Shown here in pieces: positions 11,225 to 23,441 of a DNA stretch of 64,000 nucleotides (position 1 is the first letter of the stretch; every line of letters begins with the position of its first letter). The DNA is from Bradysia coprophila (Eukaryota > Arthropoda > Insecta > Diptera > Sciaridae): NCBI RefSeq assembly GCF_014529535.1, contig NC_050736.1, forward strand, positions 1,240,001 through 1,304,000, written 5' to 3'. The notes beneath the pieces are model-generated. The model worked only from the letters and a program-made list of their open reading frames with translations. It was not told the origin of the DNA and did no database searches. A program made the translations under genes and the position numbers.

Positions 11225-13736
11225 TGTTTGATTTTCTTTTATAATCTTCTTGAGGATTTAAGTTGCGCAATTTCGCGTACGTATCTAACTGATTTACTAG
11301 GAAACCCACATTTCTTCTGAAGCCTGACTCGTCAGGAACAGTAATTTCTACTTTTTATCTACTTTTTGCACCATTTATTTAGTCAAATTCGATAGAAAAA
11401 CAAAAAAAAAATATTTTCTACTTTCATTAGAAAATATTTGACGTTTCACATTTTATGTGATTGAATAAATCAACCCACAGAAAAATGTGGATTTTGTGGA
11501 TTCAATTGGGTGGGCTATGCTGGCAGCATACTTTTGACGGTGCTTTCGTTATCGATTTTTAAAATGAAATTATTGTCTATCAATGTTAGTTAGTCATTCT
11601 AGGTTAGAGATTACGCAGATCACTGTGGCCGTTGTCGAAAAAAATCCACTCAACTATGATGAAGATTTTATTCAAAATTTTATTACAATTTCAGTTCACT
11701 CTATATATTGTATTATGCCCACGCTGTATAGTGCTCACCTGCAAAATTATTATGATCTAATTTTTATAACTACCTTTTGACCTTTGAAGTTTTCTCAGTT
11801 TCAAATCTGTTTTACATTTTTACGTGCTGCCACAGAGAAAAAAGTCGGATTAAATGGTTAATCTACGAAAAGATTACGAACATTTTAAAATTTTCTAAAG
11901 TTTTCGTTTCAATCTTTTTTCAAAGATTACAAAAATTAAATCTTTCGATAGATTGCGTTTCGGATTAAAATGGCTAAAATTGATTGTAGCAATGAGAAGT
12001 GAAGTTAAATATAGAACATTTTGCAACGATTTTTTTTTTTTTTTCAAAGTTCGTTGTTATGGTATCTAGAGTTTATGATTAGAAGCTAGTAGATGGTAGA
12101 TGTGTAATTTTTTGTCATACGTTAGCGATTCAAAGTAAAAATAAAAACCACAGCACAGAAATGTTTGAGACTTTTTTTTTGCTTTTCTTTGGGAACATTG
12201 ATTTTTGAGTTGAAAATCGTTGAATAATTAAATAAATTCTTCCATGCAAATTGGTCTGTTATACTTCTTAATCAATTGTACAATTAAATATGGAGCGCAA
12301 AATTTCGGTTTTTTATAATATTTTCCTACTTTTCAATACTTTTGCCAGGCTCAACTTCCTTATCGTTGCTTATCCAGATTTATGAAATATAATAATCATT
12401 TATTGAATAATTAAAAAAATGAAGAAAAAAAATGAAGAAAAAAAATGTTGCCTTCGATTAGGATTTGAACTCGTTTACTATGATGGTTACCTCAGTCGGT
12501 ATGAAGGTTTCGTTCAGAAGATTATTTTTTAATCTTTGAAAGACTAAAATCTCCGTACCAACGGTTCGAAATTAATCTTGCTAAGATTAAGAACCCAATA
12601 GCTCAGTGGTAAAGTACAGGACTGGAGATACGGAGGTACCGAAGTGAAAGAGTTCAAATCCTGATCAAAGTAAGTAAAAAAAAAACATTTAATTTCAACT
12701 AAACAAATAAAATTCCTTTTTTCAGAATAAATAAAAGATTAAATCTGACTCAATATTCAAATAAATGTTGAAAACAAATTTTTAATTTCAAAATAAAAAA
12801 AAAATTGTAATCTCTTGGAAGATTTCGATCTAATCCATCGACAGATTATTTTCGAAAGATTAAATGCAAGTAATCTTTCGAAAAATTAGATTTCCATATT
12901 TTTATTTTGACGAGTGGGAACGCGTTCCTCGCCTTCGGGTCGGGGCAAAACGTAGCCCCTCTTCAAAAAAAAAATTTGGGACCACGGACGTATCACCCAC
13001 AAATTACACGAAAGTATATACATGACATGTTTAAAAATGACAGCGCCAACATAACATCCCAACTTGTCATGTCTCGAGTTTAATGTTTGATTTCCTCTTA
13101 CGCCGTTTACGCTCCGTTTGCACTCAGTTTACTCTTTACACAATAAAAAAGAGGAAATCAAGCATAACTCAAATAACTGTAATGTATCCTATGAGTGCAA
13201 CTCACACTAAAAGAGGCAAATTTTGTAAACATTTAAATGACAAGCCAGTATACTGTTTCGGGTGTAACTTCAATCGCCGTTTAATTAGATGAGCTCAGAG
13301 ACCTTGAGAACTAAAAGGCAGTGGAAGTAGTTTGATTATGTGTCTTCTTCAGCAAAATTTAGGACTTTTAGTAAACGCCACATAGAAGCACATCTCATTT
13401 TCTGAGAAAATATAAAATTCTTTATCTTGAACCCATTCCCTTGATGAATCTAAATATCTCATAAAAGGTATTCGTTAATCAAAGTACTGAATAAATGAGC
13501 TGAGTCTGAGAAAAAAAACTCCGACAACCACTCATTCACTTTTTAAATAAGAAGTCACCCACTCAAAATCCAAAAAAAAATCAATGGGTGAAAGTACTCA
13601 ACCATCTGTGACTCCACCATGAAACAAACCATATGATTTGACATATTTGACATGTGCATTGTTGTACCATTCCTTCATTCGTAAATTATTACCATCGTTG
13701 CATAGCATAAATTATTAAAATAATTTCGATAAGAAA
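11225..13736. other. Divergent promoter interval between syd and SRP9
   Basis: This 2.5 kb interval separates the minus-strand syd start from the plus-strand SRP9 start, so it should contain both promoters. It is AT-rich. It includes a tRNA-like/SINE patch (12446-12665), an inverted pair of 13-bp arms at 13087-13099 and 13149-13161, and a GC-richer patch near 12910-12960. I see no coding exon. Confidence 0.5.
12446..12665. repeat. tRNA-like SINE remnant, two halves facing each other
   Basis: On the plus strand 12598-12655 reads like a tRNA gene head and tail: an A box (TAGCTCAGTGGTAAAG) and a B box (GAGTTCAAATCC) about 35 bases later. On the minus strand 12446-12480 has another B box (GAGTTCAAATCCTAATCG). 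No full cloverleaf can be drawn, so this looks like a tRNA-derived SINE or broken tRNA copies, not a working tRNA gene. Confidence 0.45.
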
Positions 13737-14052
13737 ATGGTGTTTCTAAAGGATTGGGAAGATTTTGAAATTGCCGCAGAGAATATGTACTTGAAAAACT
13801 CATCGAATTGTAGATATTCAATGAAATATATCCATTCCAAAGGACAATTATTACTAAAACTGACTGACAATGTCAAGGTAACTACACGTCGTTTGATGTG
13901 GTTTTCTCACAATTAATGACTGAAAAGAAGATTTCAATTTGATTGTGACCATTCCATAGTGCATCCAGTACAAAACGGAGATTATGCCCGATTTGAAGAA
14001 GATCGAAAAATTCACCGGAAATTTAGCAGCTCATATGGCATCGAACGAATGA
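13737..14052 (+). CDS. Srp9: Signal recognition particle 9 kDa protein
   Basis: Two exons, 13737-13877 and 13960-14052, joined in phase 0 across an 82-bp GT-AG intron, encode 77 aa. The protein begins MVFLKDWEDFEIAAENMYL and contains RYSMKYIHSKGQLLLKLTDNVK, then CIQYKTEIMPDLKKIEKF. This matches SRP9 closely: the WEEF..AAE.LYL start, the KYRHSDGNL strand, and the CLVYKT...DVKKIEKF end. SRP9 pairs with SRP14 on the Alu domain of SRP RNA and slows elongation during targeting of secretory ribosomes to the ER. The human protein is 86 aa, so this is near full length with a short C-terminal tail. No single reading frame exceeds 50 codons, so an ORF finder misses it. Confidence 0.93.
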
Positions 14053-14880
14053 AAATGAAATGTGACTTGGTGTGCGATTTTTACATTTATTTCCCGTTTC
14101 AATAAGTATTTTATTTGAATTTTAATGTAAATACTTACAATACATCTTTCTACATAGCGTGAATGTTTTATTTCCGAAAAACGGTTGTCTCAACCACTGG
14201 GCATATAATTGGGTTCCATAAGCTAAGTCTTGAAAGTGAAGTTGTTTACACTAATTAAAGTAAACCGAAAGGATAATTTATCAGACATCTGATCCACAAT
14301 GATAATAATCAACAGTACTTCTCCTCTCCATAAACGATTTGTGTTGTTTCAAACTTTCGATTCAGTCTCGGAGAATTTATCGATCTAACCATATGAGATA
14401 CATAAAGCCACGTAGCAAGTACAGTTGACTCTGGTGAATAACTCTCCAGATTTATGAAACCAAGATAAAGTCCTCCTCACGATAGCTAAATAAGCTGAAA
14501 CTCCTCAATGTATAAAACCAAACATCATTCGAATACAATATGATTTACAAGTGTAATAAAAACGGTGACATCAAGCGATTATCATGCGTATTCTACCGTT
14601 TTGCTACCGTTTTTATTTGAAATTGATTTTTTGATCTGATTCATATACAAAAAATGTCAACCAACTTTTCACAGACTAAGGAGCATATTTACAACAACGT
14701 TTTAACTTCCACCTGTTAGCCCAATGACCCCAAACTAGGTTATTTGTAATCTGGGCATCCGTACAAGTTCAACGAGTTGCCACACGTCAAATTTTTTTTT
14801 TGCTGTACCTGAGTTAATTCCCAAACGTAAAAGTTAAGAATTACATACTTCTAAACGAACTGATATCAGTCAAGAAAAAC
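14053..14880. other. Intergenic after SRP9, no gene seen
   Basis: This interval holds the presumed SRP9 3' UTR followed by AT-rich DNA. No exon or delimited repeat was found. Confidence 0.45.
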
Positions 14881-16300
14881 CCTTAAGGTTATATGTGACG
14901 CAAGTTCTTGTGTGTTGTGTTTACACCCGAAGTAGTTGACAAAGCCAATTTTACTCAAAAACGAGCCATCAGAACAGTCGGAGCGTTTGCTGCGACTGAG
15001 CCCCGTACAAACCCGTATATCTATTGCGTACGTGACCCTAGTGCGTCTGTCACCCTACTTTGACCGTAAGCCTATGCGCCGGTTAAAGTAGTTAAAGTAA
15101 AATTATTATGTAATGTGTACATCTTAGAAATTGCACATAGCGCAATTACGAAGCCCCGTACGACGTTCCTTTCAAATAAAACCAAAATTTCAAATAGCCC
15201 TAAAATTTTAATTTATTGAGTATAAATACACATAGGGCCTAGTATCGGCCTCAGTCCGAGGATCCAAATTTAATTTATTTTTCAACTACATTCTATTCGG
15301 CCTTTCATTACCTTCCAAATGAAACAAAAATTACGAAAAACGGATGAAATTTGCTCGAGTTATATGTAAAATACACATAGGGCCCTAGTAGCGGCCTTAG
15401 TCCGAGGACCCATTTTTTTTTTCAACAACATTCTATTCGGCCTTTGATTACCTTCCAAATGAAACAAAAATTACGAAAAACGGATGAAATTTGCTCGAGT
15501 TATATGTAAAATACACATAGGGCCCTAGTAGCGGCCTTAGTCCAAGGACCCAAATTTAATTTATTTTTCAACTACATTCTATTCGGCCTTTGATTACCTT
15601 CCAAATGAAACAAAAATTACGAAAAACGGATGAAATTTGCTCGAGTTATATGTAAAATACACATAGGGCCCTAGTAGCGGCCTTAGTCCGAGGACCCAAA
15701 TTTAATTTTTTTTCAACAACATTCTATTCGGCCTTTGATTACCTTCCAAATGAAACAAAAATTACGAAAAACGGATGAAATTTGCTCGAGTTATATGTAA
15801 AATACACATAGGGCCCTAGCAGCTTTTCACTTCTAAGGCCCTAACTCACGGTCCACTCACCCGATTTTAAAAAACTTTTTTTTCCTGGATTGGTATTAAC
15901 AATACCTATCATTTGCCGTGTCATTTACATTTCCATCGTTTATTTTGCCATAAATATCACCAAAAGACCTTAAATCACTTAGGTGGCCCTAACTCACGAA
16001 GGGCCGACCCGAATATGCCCATCTTCGAACTTAGCCTCACTATTTTGACTATCTTTCAGGGAAAAAAAAAATTTGAAATCGGATTTGATTTACTCAAGAT
16101 ATCGACGTGACGGACAGACGGACAGACGGCCCAAATTTTTATTGCGGATTCGTCATCTATGAACATAGGCAAACACTTTGCCCTTACCGTCTGCTTCGAA
16201 TTCCATCAATTACACACGGCATCGTAATCCTATAAGCCCCTTCGTACTTCGTACGGGGCTAAAAAAATCGTGTGTTCAAGGGCTTGCGTCACCCTCAAGG
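14881..16300. mobile_element. Composite inverted-repeat element with internal tandem array
   Basis: Two imperfect inverted ends bound the region. On the left, CCTTAAGG is followed by GTGACGCAAG (14895-14904). On the right, the complement reads CCTTGAGG then GTGACGCAAG (16283-16300). Further inside, AGCCCCGTACGACGT near 15153 mirrors AGCCCCGTACGAAGT ending near 16261. The centre is a tandem array (15229-15826), and 16108-16131 holds a short ACGGACAG run. It is non-coding, superfamily unknown, and no clear target duplication was found. Confidence 0.5.
15229..15826. repeat. Tandem array, four units of about 140-146 bp
   Basis: The word TTCTATTCGG recurs at 15291, 15431, 15577 and 15722, giving periods of 140, 146 and 145. 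Each unit contains CACATAGGGCCCTAGTAGCGG, a GTCCGAGGACCC segment, and CCTTCCAAATGAAACAAAAA. Copies 2 to 4 are nearly identical, and the first is slightly diverged. The array lies inside the inverted-repeat element. Confidence 0.88.
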
Positions 16301-16666
16301 TCAATCATAGTGTGAATGAAAGAACTGAGGACATTAAAATGGCTATTTTCACGTAAAGTTAAGGTAAAACTTAAAAGTCATAAGTAAATTCGATTAAGTG
16401 GGTGGAACTAGAGGATCCAGAGCCTAAGCTAGGCCGCCGAAGGGCTTGTTGTGCTAGTGAGTTATCAGTAACTTTTCCACTCAAAATATATGGTAAGTCG
16501 ATAAGTATAAATCATAAGCTTTACGACGACCTATAAGTGACTATTCCATTATTGTAATTAAATCAGCCGAAAGCTTTCGATGAAAGTGGTATTAGAGTCG
16601 CTGACCGATCATTGAGAACAACAGTATGTGGAAGGCGATTACAACTTCGTTTTCAGGAAGGTATTA

Positions 16667-17406
16667 GTTTGCGGCAGAGGTCTGCAAGGTTAACTGTTTC
16701 ACTGCATTTTTCGTAGTTTTCTCTAAAACCATATTAATTTGACTTAACTCAGAACCATAGATTATTAGTTTTTACGAAAACTAGCATATTTTTTGGTGAA
16801 TTTTAATACCATATTTTTGTAGTCATAAATAAAACTAAGTTTTTTTTGGTATTTAAAATAACTGTAAATAGCGTGGTTCTCCTTATTACCATTTTTTAAT
16901 GGTCTACAATTTAACTATTTTTTATGTTGATAATAATGAATTTAATGAAAAATCTGGAATTTTTCGTTGTTTTTTTGAAAATTTGAGTCAAATTGAATGA
17001 AATTTGGTTAAGAATAAAACCAATCTTTTTTTTGGTTTTAACTTTCACGACAAAAGATGTAGTATCAAAGGTTACCATAAAAATGTGGTTGACGATTACA
17101 CTAAAAATGTAGTTAGTACTTTCTTAAAGCAAAATATTTTTAGTTATGTCAATCACTAAATTTTAATTTTCAAAATTTGGTAATATATTGAACTACAGTG
17201 AACGACATCTCAAATGTCTCACTGTCATTTTTTTCAGAGAATGTCATTGTGAATTTGCAATGACACAATAAAATTCTCAGAAAAATTTGACAGTGAGACA
17301 TTTGAGATGTCGTTCACTGTATGCATCCATGCAGTACAATTTAAAACCATTTTCAAAACTGAAAAAAGCAGTGAAACAGTTAACCTTGCAGACCTCTGGT
17401 TTGCGG
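16667..17406. mobile_element. hAT-type MITE with perfect 31-bp ends
   Basis: The element 16675-17398 (724 bp) starts CAGAGGTCTGCAAGGTTAAC, and its last 31 bases are the exact complement of its first 31. Both flanks are gtttgcgg (16667-16674 and 17399-17406), a perfect 8-bp target duplication. CAG-type ends plus 8 bp are diagnostic of hAT transposons. There is no transposase, so it is non-autonomous. A mariner-type MITE is inserted at 17196-17319. The hAT target was itself a near palindrome: the flanks TTCAGGAAGGTATTAGTTT and its complement would have formed a 19-bp stem. Confidence 0.9.
17194..17321. mobile_element. Tc1/mariner-type MITE, intact copy
   Basis: This 124-bp element (17196-17319) is flanked by TA on both sides and has inverted ends of about 32 bp starting CAGTGAACGACATCTC. 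The middle (TGTCATTG...CAATGACA) forms a further stem, so nearly the whole element is a hairpin. It is inserted in the larger hAT MITE, so it is younger than that insertion. A second copy at 24360-24739 carries an insertion. Confidence 0.9.
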
Positions 17407-18572
17407 TATAGTAAACTAATACCTTCCTGAAATATTAAACCACTTTTTTAATAAATTCATGATTGTAGAACTATATCAATACTAACATCCCGATCTTGAC
17501 GTAAAATGTAAGTATAATAATTCAAAAAGAGAAGTATTTAAAATGATGATTCTAAAAAGAGCAATGGATCGCAGAAGAAGAGGAACACAGGTTAAAACAA
17601 ATTCAATCGCAGAGTACCTTTAAAGGTACTTGTACAGAATTGTTAAAATTGTTAATTTGACCATCAGTTCCTGAGAAGTATTTTTCTTTTACAAAATTGT
17701 TAATAAAGAAAGATTCTCCTTTTACTACGATCAAGTTCTCTTTTCATTTCGATCAATTCCTGTTTCTCTTGCGATCAGTTCTTTTTCTGCAATCAGTTTA
17801 AATACCACTACGAAAATATTTTGAATTAACTCAAACGGTTGAAAAAAATACAAAGAACATTATAATACAGTTAATCCAAACCAGCGACGCGATTTTTTTC
17901 AGCTTTTTTTCAATTGATTCACACATACAACCTTGACTGAATCCACAGTTACCCATGTTACACTTTTGAAATGGTTTTACGAGTTTAATAGTCATACTTA
18001 CGCTTAGTAGTAATAAACATGTATTTAAACATGTATAAGACCGTGAGTTTATTTGATTAAAACAGCGGAATCAAATTGTATCACAAATTTGGTTGGCGTT
18101 AACTGTAGAAAGAAATTTTCTTTTATCATTGATCACGGACAACGACTCTTTTGTTAAATGTTTCACAATACACTCAAACATCGCCTTTTCATTCATTTTT
18201 CAAAATAAACCAATGGGAGCCGCCAGAGACTACTGATAAAAGAGGTGCAATCTTACATTGAACTTGTTAATATATGCACTGCATGAACGACGGTCATGAA
18301 TCCATCGTTCTTTAGATTGGATGTTTCTTTATGAAACCATTCGATTGACTGGACTGTCAGTTATTTTTATCAATGAAGCAGCAATATAGAAGTTCTCTGT
18401 TAATGAACCAGTGAAATTTGAAACGATTAATATGAAATTTAGTCTTACAAAAAAACGTTTAATCGGAAAGATTGTTTGAACATATCAACAAGTGATCGAC
18501 ACAACATTTTATTTCGCGAGAAAAACACAACGAGCTCTAGCTAGAATATTAATTTTACAAAACTAGAATATA
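17407..18572. other. Upstream of rhomboid copy 1
   Basis: AT-rich intergenic DNA that should include the promoter of the first rhomboid gene. A stretch near 18375-18415 (TTATCAATGAAGC, then GTTAATGAACCAGTGAA) has a counterpart near 21690-21745 upstream of the second copy, so part of the promoter was duplicated with the gene. Confidence 0.45.
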
Positions 18573-19851
18573 ATGGACAGGACGATAGCAGAGTCATCAT
18601 CACGTCCAACATGGGTATGAAAAATCGAGAAATTATAAAATAATAGCAGTGATGATCATTTCTCTTAGCAAAAACTTATCAGACAGAACTCGGAGAAAAT
18701 TGGAACATTCGCTGAGGCTGCGATACTACCGATAAATAAGCGAAATTTTCAAAAGACTTATGCTTTTGACGAAGCAGAACAAGACACTGAATCTCGGGGT
18801 AATTGTAACCCCAAACTCATTCAGAAAAAATATTTTCCAATATTTATGATAAGCATCTCTCTGATCGAAGTAAATACCTATGGGTTCCATCGAAACGATC
18901 TTTTTGTAATTGTTTTCTTCGCATCAATGTTTTTAGGTCCTGCTACTGTCAATTGTGGATAACGTTCGTCTAACACTGATTTTCGGATATGATCCACATC
19001 GTCGCCATGAAGTTTGGCGATTCATTACACCTATGCTTGCTCACAATGGGTAAGTGTAAAAAGTATATTGATGATAAGGAGCGTATAAGGCATAACGAAA
19101 GTAACTTTTAGACAACTGCATCTACTGTGTAATGTGATTTTCCAATTGATTGTCGGTGTTCTTCTTGAAATTGTGCATGGTTGGAAACGTATCGGTATAA
19201 TCTACGTCTCATCCGTACTTGGTGGATCGTTGTTTATTACGGTATTAAGTCCTCAGTCATATGTTGTTGGTGCTTCAGCTGGTGTTTATGGGCTGCTGTT
19301 TTCGCATCTGTCTACCATAATAATAAATTGGAACGAAATGGACAGAAAGTGCTGTCGAGTATTTTGGCTCTTAGCCTACGTATTTTATGGCATCGGCCGT
19401 AGTGTATACGTGAACGTGATCCTCAATACACAGACGAATGTAAGTCCATCAATTTATTAACCATCCATCGGTAGAATACTCAAATTAAAAATTTTCTGCT
19501 CAGATAAGCCATGCCGGTCATTTTGGTGGTGCGATAACGGGGTTTTTGGTGTCAATTTTTGTACTGAAAAATTTCGAAAAACATCCATGGGAAGAGAAAA
19601 TGCAAAAAGTCTGTGTGAGAGTCGTTGTGGCTCTTGCTGTTATTATAATCGTTATCAATGTGACCGCATGGGGGTTGTATGCTCCAACGGAGTTCAATTT
19701 CAATTACATGGACTCCTACGAAAGATATCTTTTTAAAAAGACTGTGGAAAGACCACAAGATTCTAAGCTTCGTACCATATGTGAAGAGAATGAACATTGT
19801 AAGCAACTACTGGACCAACTAAACTATAATGGCACAATCAGTGGTACTTAA
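18573..19851 (+). CDS. Rhomboid-family intramembrane serine protease, copy 1
   Basis: Five exons, 18573-18614, 18669-18869, 18937-19049, 19112-19439 and 19504-19851, with GT-AG junctions and closed phases, encode 343 aa. A short cytoplasmic N terminus precedes TM1 (KYFPIFMISISLIE). The conserved WR motif (EVWRFITPM) and the HxxxN loop (H122-LLC-N126) follow. The catalytic serine is S174 in GASAGVYG, and the catalytic histidine is H234 in SHAGHFGGAITG. A seventh membrane segment lies near ALAVIIIVINVTAWGLYA. In flies this family releases EGF-receptor ligands in the Golgi or ER. All active-site residues are present, so it should be active. Exact orthology (rhomboid, roughoid or stet) is not decidable here. 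The start is the ATG directly ahead of the first donor, conserved in copy 2. Confidence 0.9.
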
Positions 19852-21919
19852 AACGGAGACTGTATAAAGAAATTGACTGAAACTTTGATGACTATTAGAC
19901 TCAAGTGTTACTTTTCATACCACCACAAGTGTATTCATCTGAAAAAAATGGTCAAAATATATCATTGACATAATGTAACCATTGCGAAACATACCAAAGA
20001 TAAGAAAAAGACAAGAAAGACAAGGAAACTATCGGAAAGTCAAAGTTATGATACATTGTTCTTCGATGAAGTTTGCCCCTCGCTACGGCGGTACAAATGA
20101 ATGAAAAATATTCAAAAAAAATGCATCCACAATTAAGGAGAGATATGCACTAACCGTCACAAAAAACCATTTCCAAAAAAAATTCGGGTCATGCATATCT
20201 CTACTCAATTTAAAAAGTCACACATAAATAAGTGTAATCAACGCACTTCAAGCAAAAGTGACAGTTGCCAAATAGAGTACTGTTCGGCTCAATAGTACCT
20301 TTCTAATTCTAATGACACCCCACACGACCCTCTACGGCTCGTGTAAATGGAGAAATTTTTGTAAGGAAAATGCAAGTTTTCGGTTTTTTATCACCTTTTA
20401 CTTTTCACTTTTTTTGAAAGTGGTTTTGGCTTCTTGGGTCGAATGCCTTTCTAGGCACATATAAAAAAGTCATGTTGACCAGTGAATATTATTAGTGAAT
20501 GTCAATTTCACGACAAAGTTTTTAAATGTTAGATTTCAGTCACTAATGCGACAGAAACGCTTTTTACATTATTATCTGTTGAAATCTTTTGAATTTTCAT
20601 AGAACATTTAATGTGCAATATACATAAACGTTGTAATGTGACTTACACAGAGCAAGCCCGTTACTGTTCGGCTAACGGCTATGATGTGTTATCGAAACCG
20701 ACACCAGGAAGAAATAACAAGCTCTGACTAACGCGATTTCGTATAGCAAGTAGCGAATGTTCCAAAAAATGAAGTAAAAGATTTGGAATCAATCAATTGA
20801 AAATTTTTATATCAATTGAAGTAATAGATACAATAGTGAAACTGCAGTGTAATGCGGCCAGCTATCATCGCATCGAAATTCGAAGTATAACTTTTCTGAT
20901 GTATAGTTTGCAAAAGATTTCTTTTGTTTAAATGTTTCACTGAGTCATCATGCAAATTACGATAGTTTTTAGAGAAGGTATGCAAAACGTACAGACTGAT
21001 TTAAAATCAGTGATTTTCATTAATTACATTGAGCAATTCGAAAATGATCGTAAAAATAAGGCAAAAATAAGGCAAACCCTTGCTTCCCTTGCTTCTTCAT
21101 GAGAACATCATTAAGAACAGGCAATGTCGCAAGACATGGAGCGTCTACTAAATTCAAACGATTTTAAGAACGTAATGGCGAATAATTAAATTTTTCTGCG
21201 TTTCGCTTGCAAGAAGTTGGTCGGAGGATGCTGTAAAATTCGTCGATGAATTGGGAAAACTTCATCATACGACTACAGCGAGAAAACGATGAGACAATTC
21301 TTGTTAATCGAGAGAAATTCTCTTTTAAATGATCGGTGGTAATGACTAAGATTCTCTTCTTTCTAACTTTTCACAATAGTGTGAAATGGAAATGGAATGG
21401 AATAGTGTATTCTAACTCCAAATGCATTCTCAACCCCATAGAAATGATGCATCTCAAAATGAAAAAGTAGCACAAAATGTTGCACAATTTTCAAAACGAA
21501 CAAATGTGAGCTGCCGGAAACTATTATATGCTCACGAATACGAGTGATGGGAGTGATACAATCTAACGTGCAACAAGTTGCACATGTACATGCGCAACAT
21601 GTCATTGTTGACGGCCTTGAATCATCTTGCTTTAGTTTGGTTTTTACTTGATGAGGTCATTCATTGGACGCCTCTTATCTGTCAACTATGTTTATCAATG
21701 AAGTGGTCTAATTATATAAATTTTATGTTAATAATCCAGTGAATTTCGGTGGGATTTATTTATAGATTAGAGTTTTAGCTTGAAACGAAGAGCATAGTAC
21801 CTGCAACAAATCAATAAGTGATTTTAATGTTGTGCCTTTTATTGAAGACATATTAACTAGTTTCATAAGACACCGCAAAGTTGTTTAGGTAAAATAATCA
21901 ATTACAAAAGCAGAATAGA
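19852..21919. other. Spacer between the two rhomboid genes
   Basis: No exon seen. A one-ended fragment of the 7-bp-duplication MITE lies at 20239-20290 (CAACGCACTTCAAGCAAAAG). The last 250 bases share short blocks with the region upstream of rhomboid copy 1. Confidence 0.5.
20239..20290. repeat. Truncated end of the 7-bp-duplication MITE family
   Basis: It starts CAACGCACTTCAAGCAAAAG and continues with GTTGCCAAATAGAGTACTG, matching one end of the copies at 8226 and 61852. The opposite end is missing. Confidence 0.6.
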
Positions 21920-23239
21920 ATGGAGAATAATACAGCTGAGTCGTCGTCCTCACGTCCGCGATGGGTATGAAAAGTCGAGAATTTATAGAATTTTCTAATT
22001 GATCAGCTCCAATTCAACAATGATCATTTTCCTTAGCAAACACTTATCAGACAGAATTCTGAGAAGATTGGGACATTCGCTGAAGCTGCGGTATTGCCAA
22101 TAAATAAACGAAGTGTTCAAAGATCTGACGCGTTTGACGATGTAACAATCCGAAATGTTGAATCTGAGGGTCCGGTGTTGCCTACATTCACCGTAAAGAG
22201 TGCACCGATCAATCGAAAGAAATATTTTCCAATATTTATGATTGGTATCTCTATCATTGAAGTAAATACTAAAGGGTTCCATCGGAGCATTCAGTTTGTA
22301 ATTGTTTTCGTTTCACAATTGATTGTTAGGTATGGCTAATGTATCACGTAGATAACGATCTTTTGGTTATGATATTCGGATTCGATCCACATCGTCGCCA
22401 TGAAATTTGGCGATTCTTTACGATTATGTTGACTCACACAGGGTGATTGTTCAAAAGTTGATGTTAAGCAGCATAATGTAACATGAAAGTATAACTTTTA
22501 GACAGCCACATCTCTGGGGCAATGTGATTTTCCAATTGATTCTCGGTGTTCTTCTTGAAATTGTGCATGGTTGGAAACGTATCGGTATAATCTACATCGC
22601 ATCCGTACTTGGTGGATCGTTGTTTATTACGGTACTGAATCCTCAAACGTATGCTGTTGGTGCTTCAGCTGGTGTTTATGGACTGCTGTTCTCACATCTG
22701 TCTACCATAATAATAAATTGGAACGAAATGGACAGAAAGTGCTGTCGAGTATTTTGGCTCTTGGCCTATCTAATCTATGACATTGGCTATAGTGTGTATG
22801 TGGACGTGATCATCAATAGAGATTCGAATGTAAGTCCTTCAATTTTATCGGTGGAATCTTTAATCATCAAATATTATTCTTTTCTGATCAGACAAGCCAT
22901 GCCGGTCATTTGGGTGGTGCGATAACGGGGTTTTTGGTGTCAATTTTTGTGCTAAAAAATTTCGAAAAACATCCATGGGAAGAGAAAATGCAAAAGGTCT
23001 GTGTGAGACTCATCATAGCTCTTGCTGTTATTATTATCATAATCAACGTGGCCGCATGGGGTCTGTATGCTCCAACGGAGTTCAATTTCAGTTACTTAGA
23101 CACCTACGAAAAATATATTTTTAAAATGACTATGGAGAGACCAGATGATGCTGAGCTTCGTAGCGCATGTGAAGAAAATGAACATTGTAAGCGATTGCTG
23201 GACGAACAGAACTTTAACGGCACAATCAGCGGTACTTAA
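21920..23239 (+). CDS. Rhomboid-family intramembrane serine protease, copy 2
   Basis: Five exons, 21920-21964, 22037-22261, 22330-22442, 22502-22829 and 22892-23239, encode 352 aa. The intron positions and phases are identical to copy 1, 3.4 kb upstream, so this is a tandem duplicate. The architecture is the same: TM1 (KYFPIFMIGISIIE), WR motif (EIWRFFTIM), HLWGN loop, catalytic S183 in GASAGVYG and H243 in SHAGHLGGAITG. The N-terminal exon 2 is 8 codons longer and differs substantially, while exons 4 and 5 are nearly identical to copy 1, silent sites included. Both copies are intact, so redundancy or tissue-split expression is possible. An AATAAA lies about 197 bases past the stop. Confidence 0.9.
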
Positions 23240-23435
23240 AATAATGACTGTACAACGAAAAGACTACTATTAGACTTAAGCCTTACTTTTCATATCACCG
23301 CAAGTGTCTTCTTCGAAGTGCCTCGAAAATATGAATTAGGAAAGCCTATTGAACTTTGTGATTGGCTTCCCATTGTTTACTACATTATCGTATATTTATG
23401 TACATACTTACTACAGATTCTGTAGTACAGAATGA

Positions 23436-23441
23436 AATAAA
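23436..23441 (+). terminator. Likely polyadenylation signal of rhomboid copy 2
   Basis: AATAAA about 197 bases after the stop codon, followed by a T-rich stretch. Confidence 0.5.

Noticed and set aside
15229..15826. CRISPR-like array
   Set aside because: Units are contiguous tandem copies of about 145 bp without unique spacers, in a eukaryotic genome.
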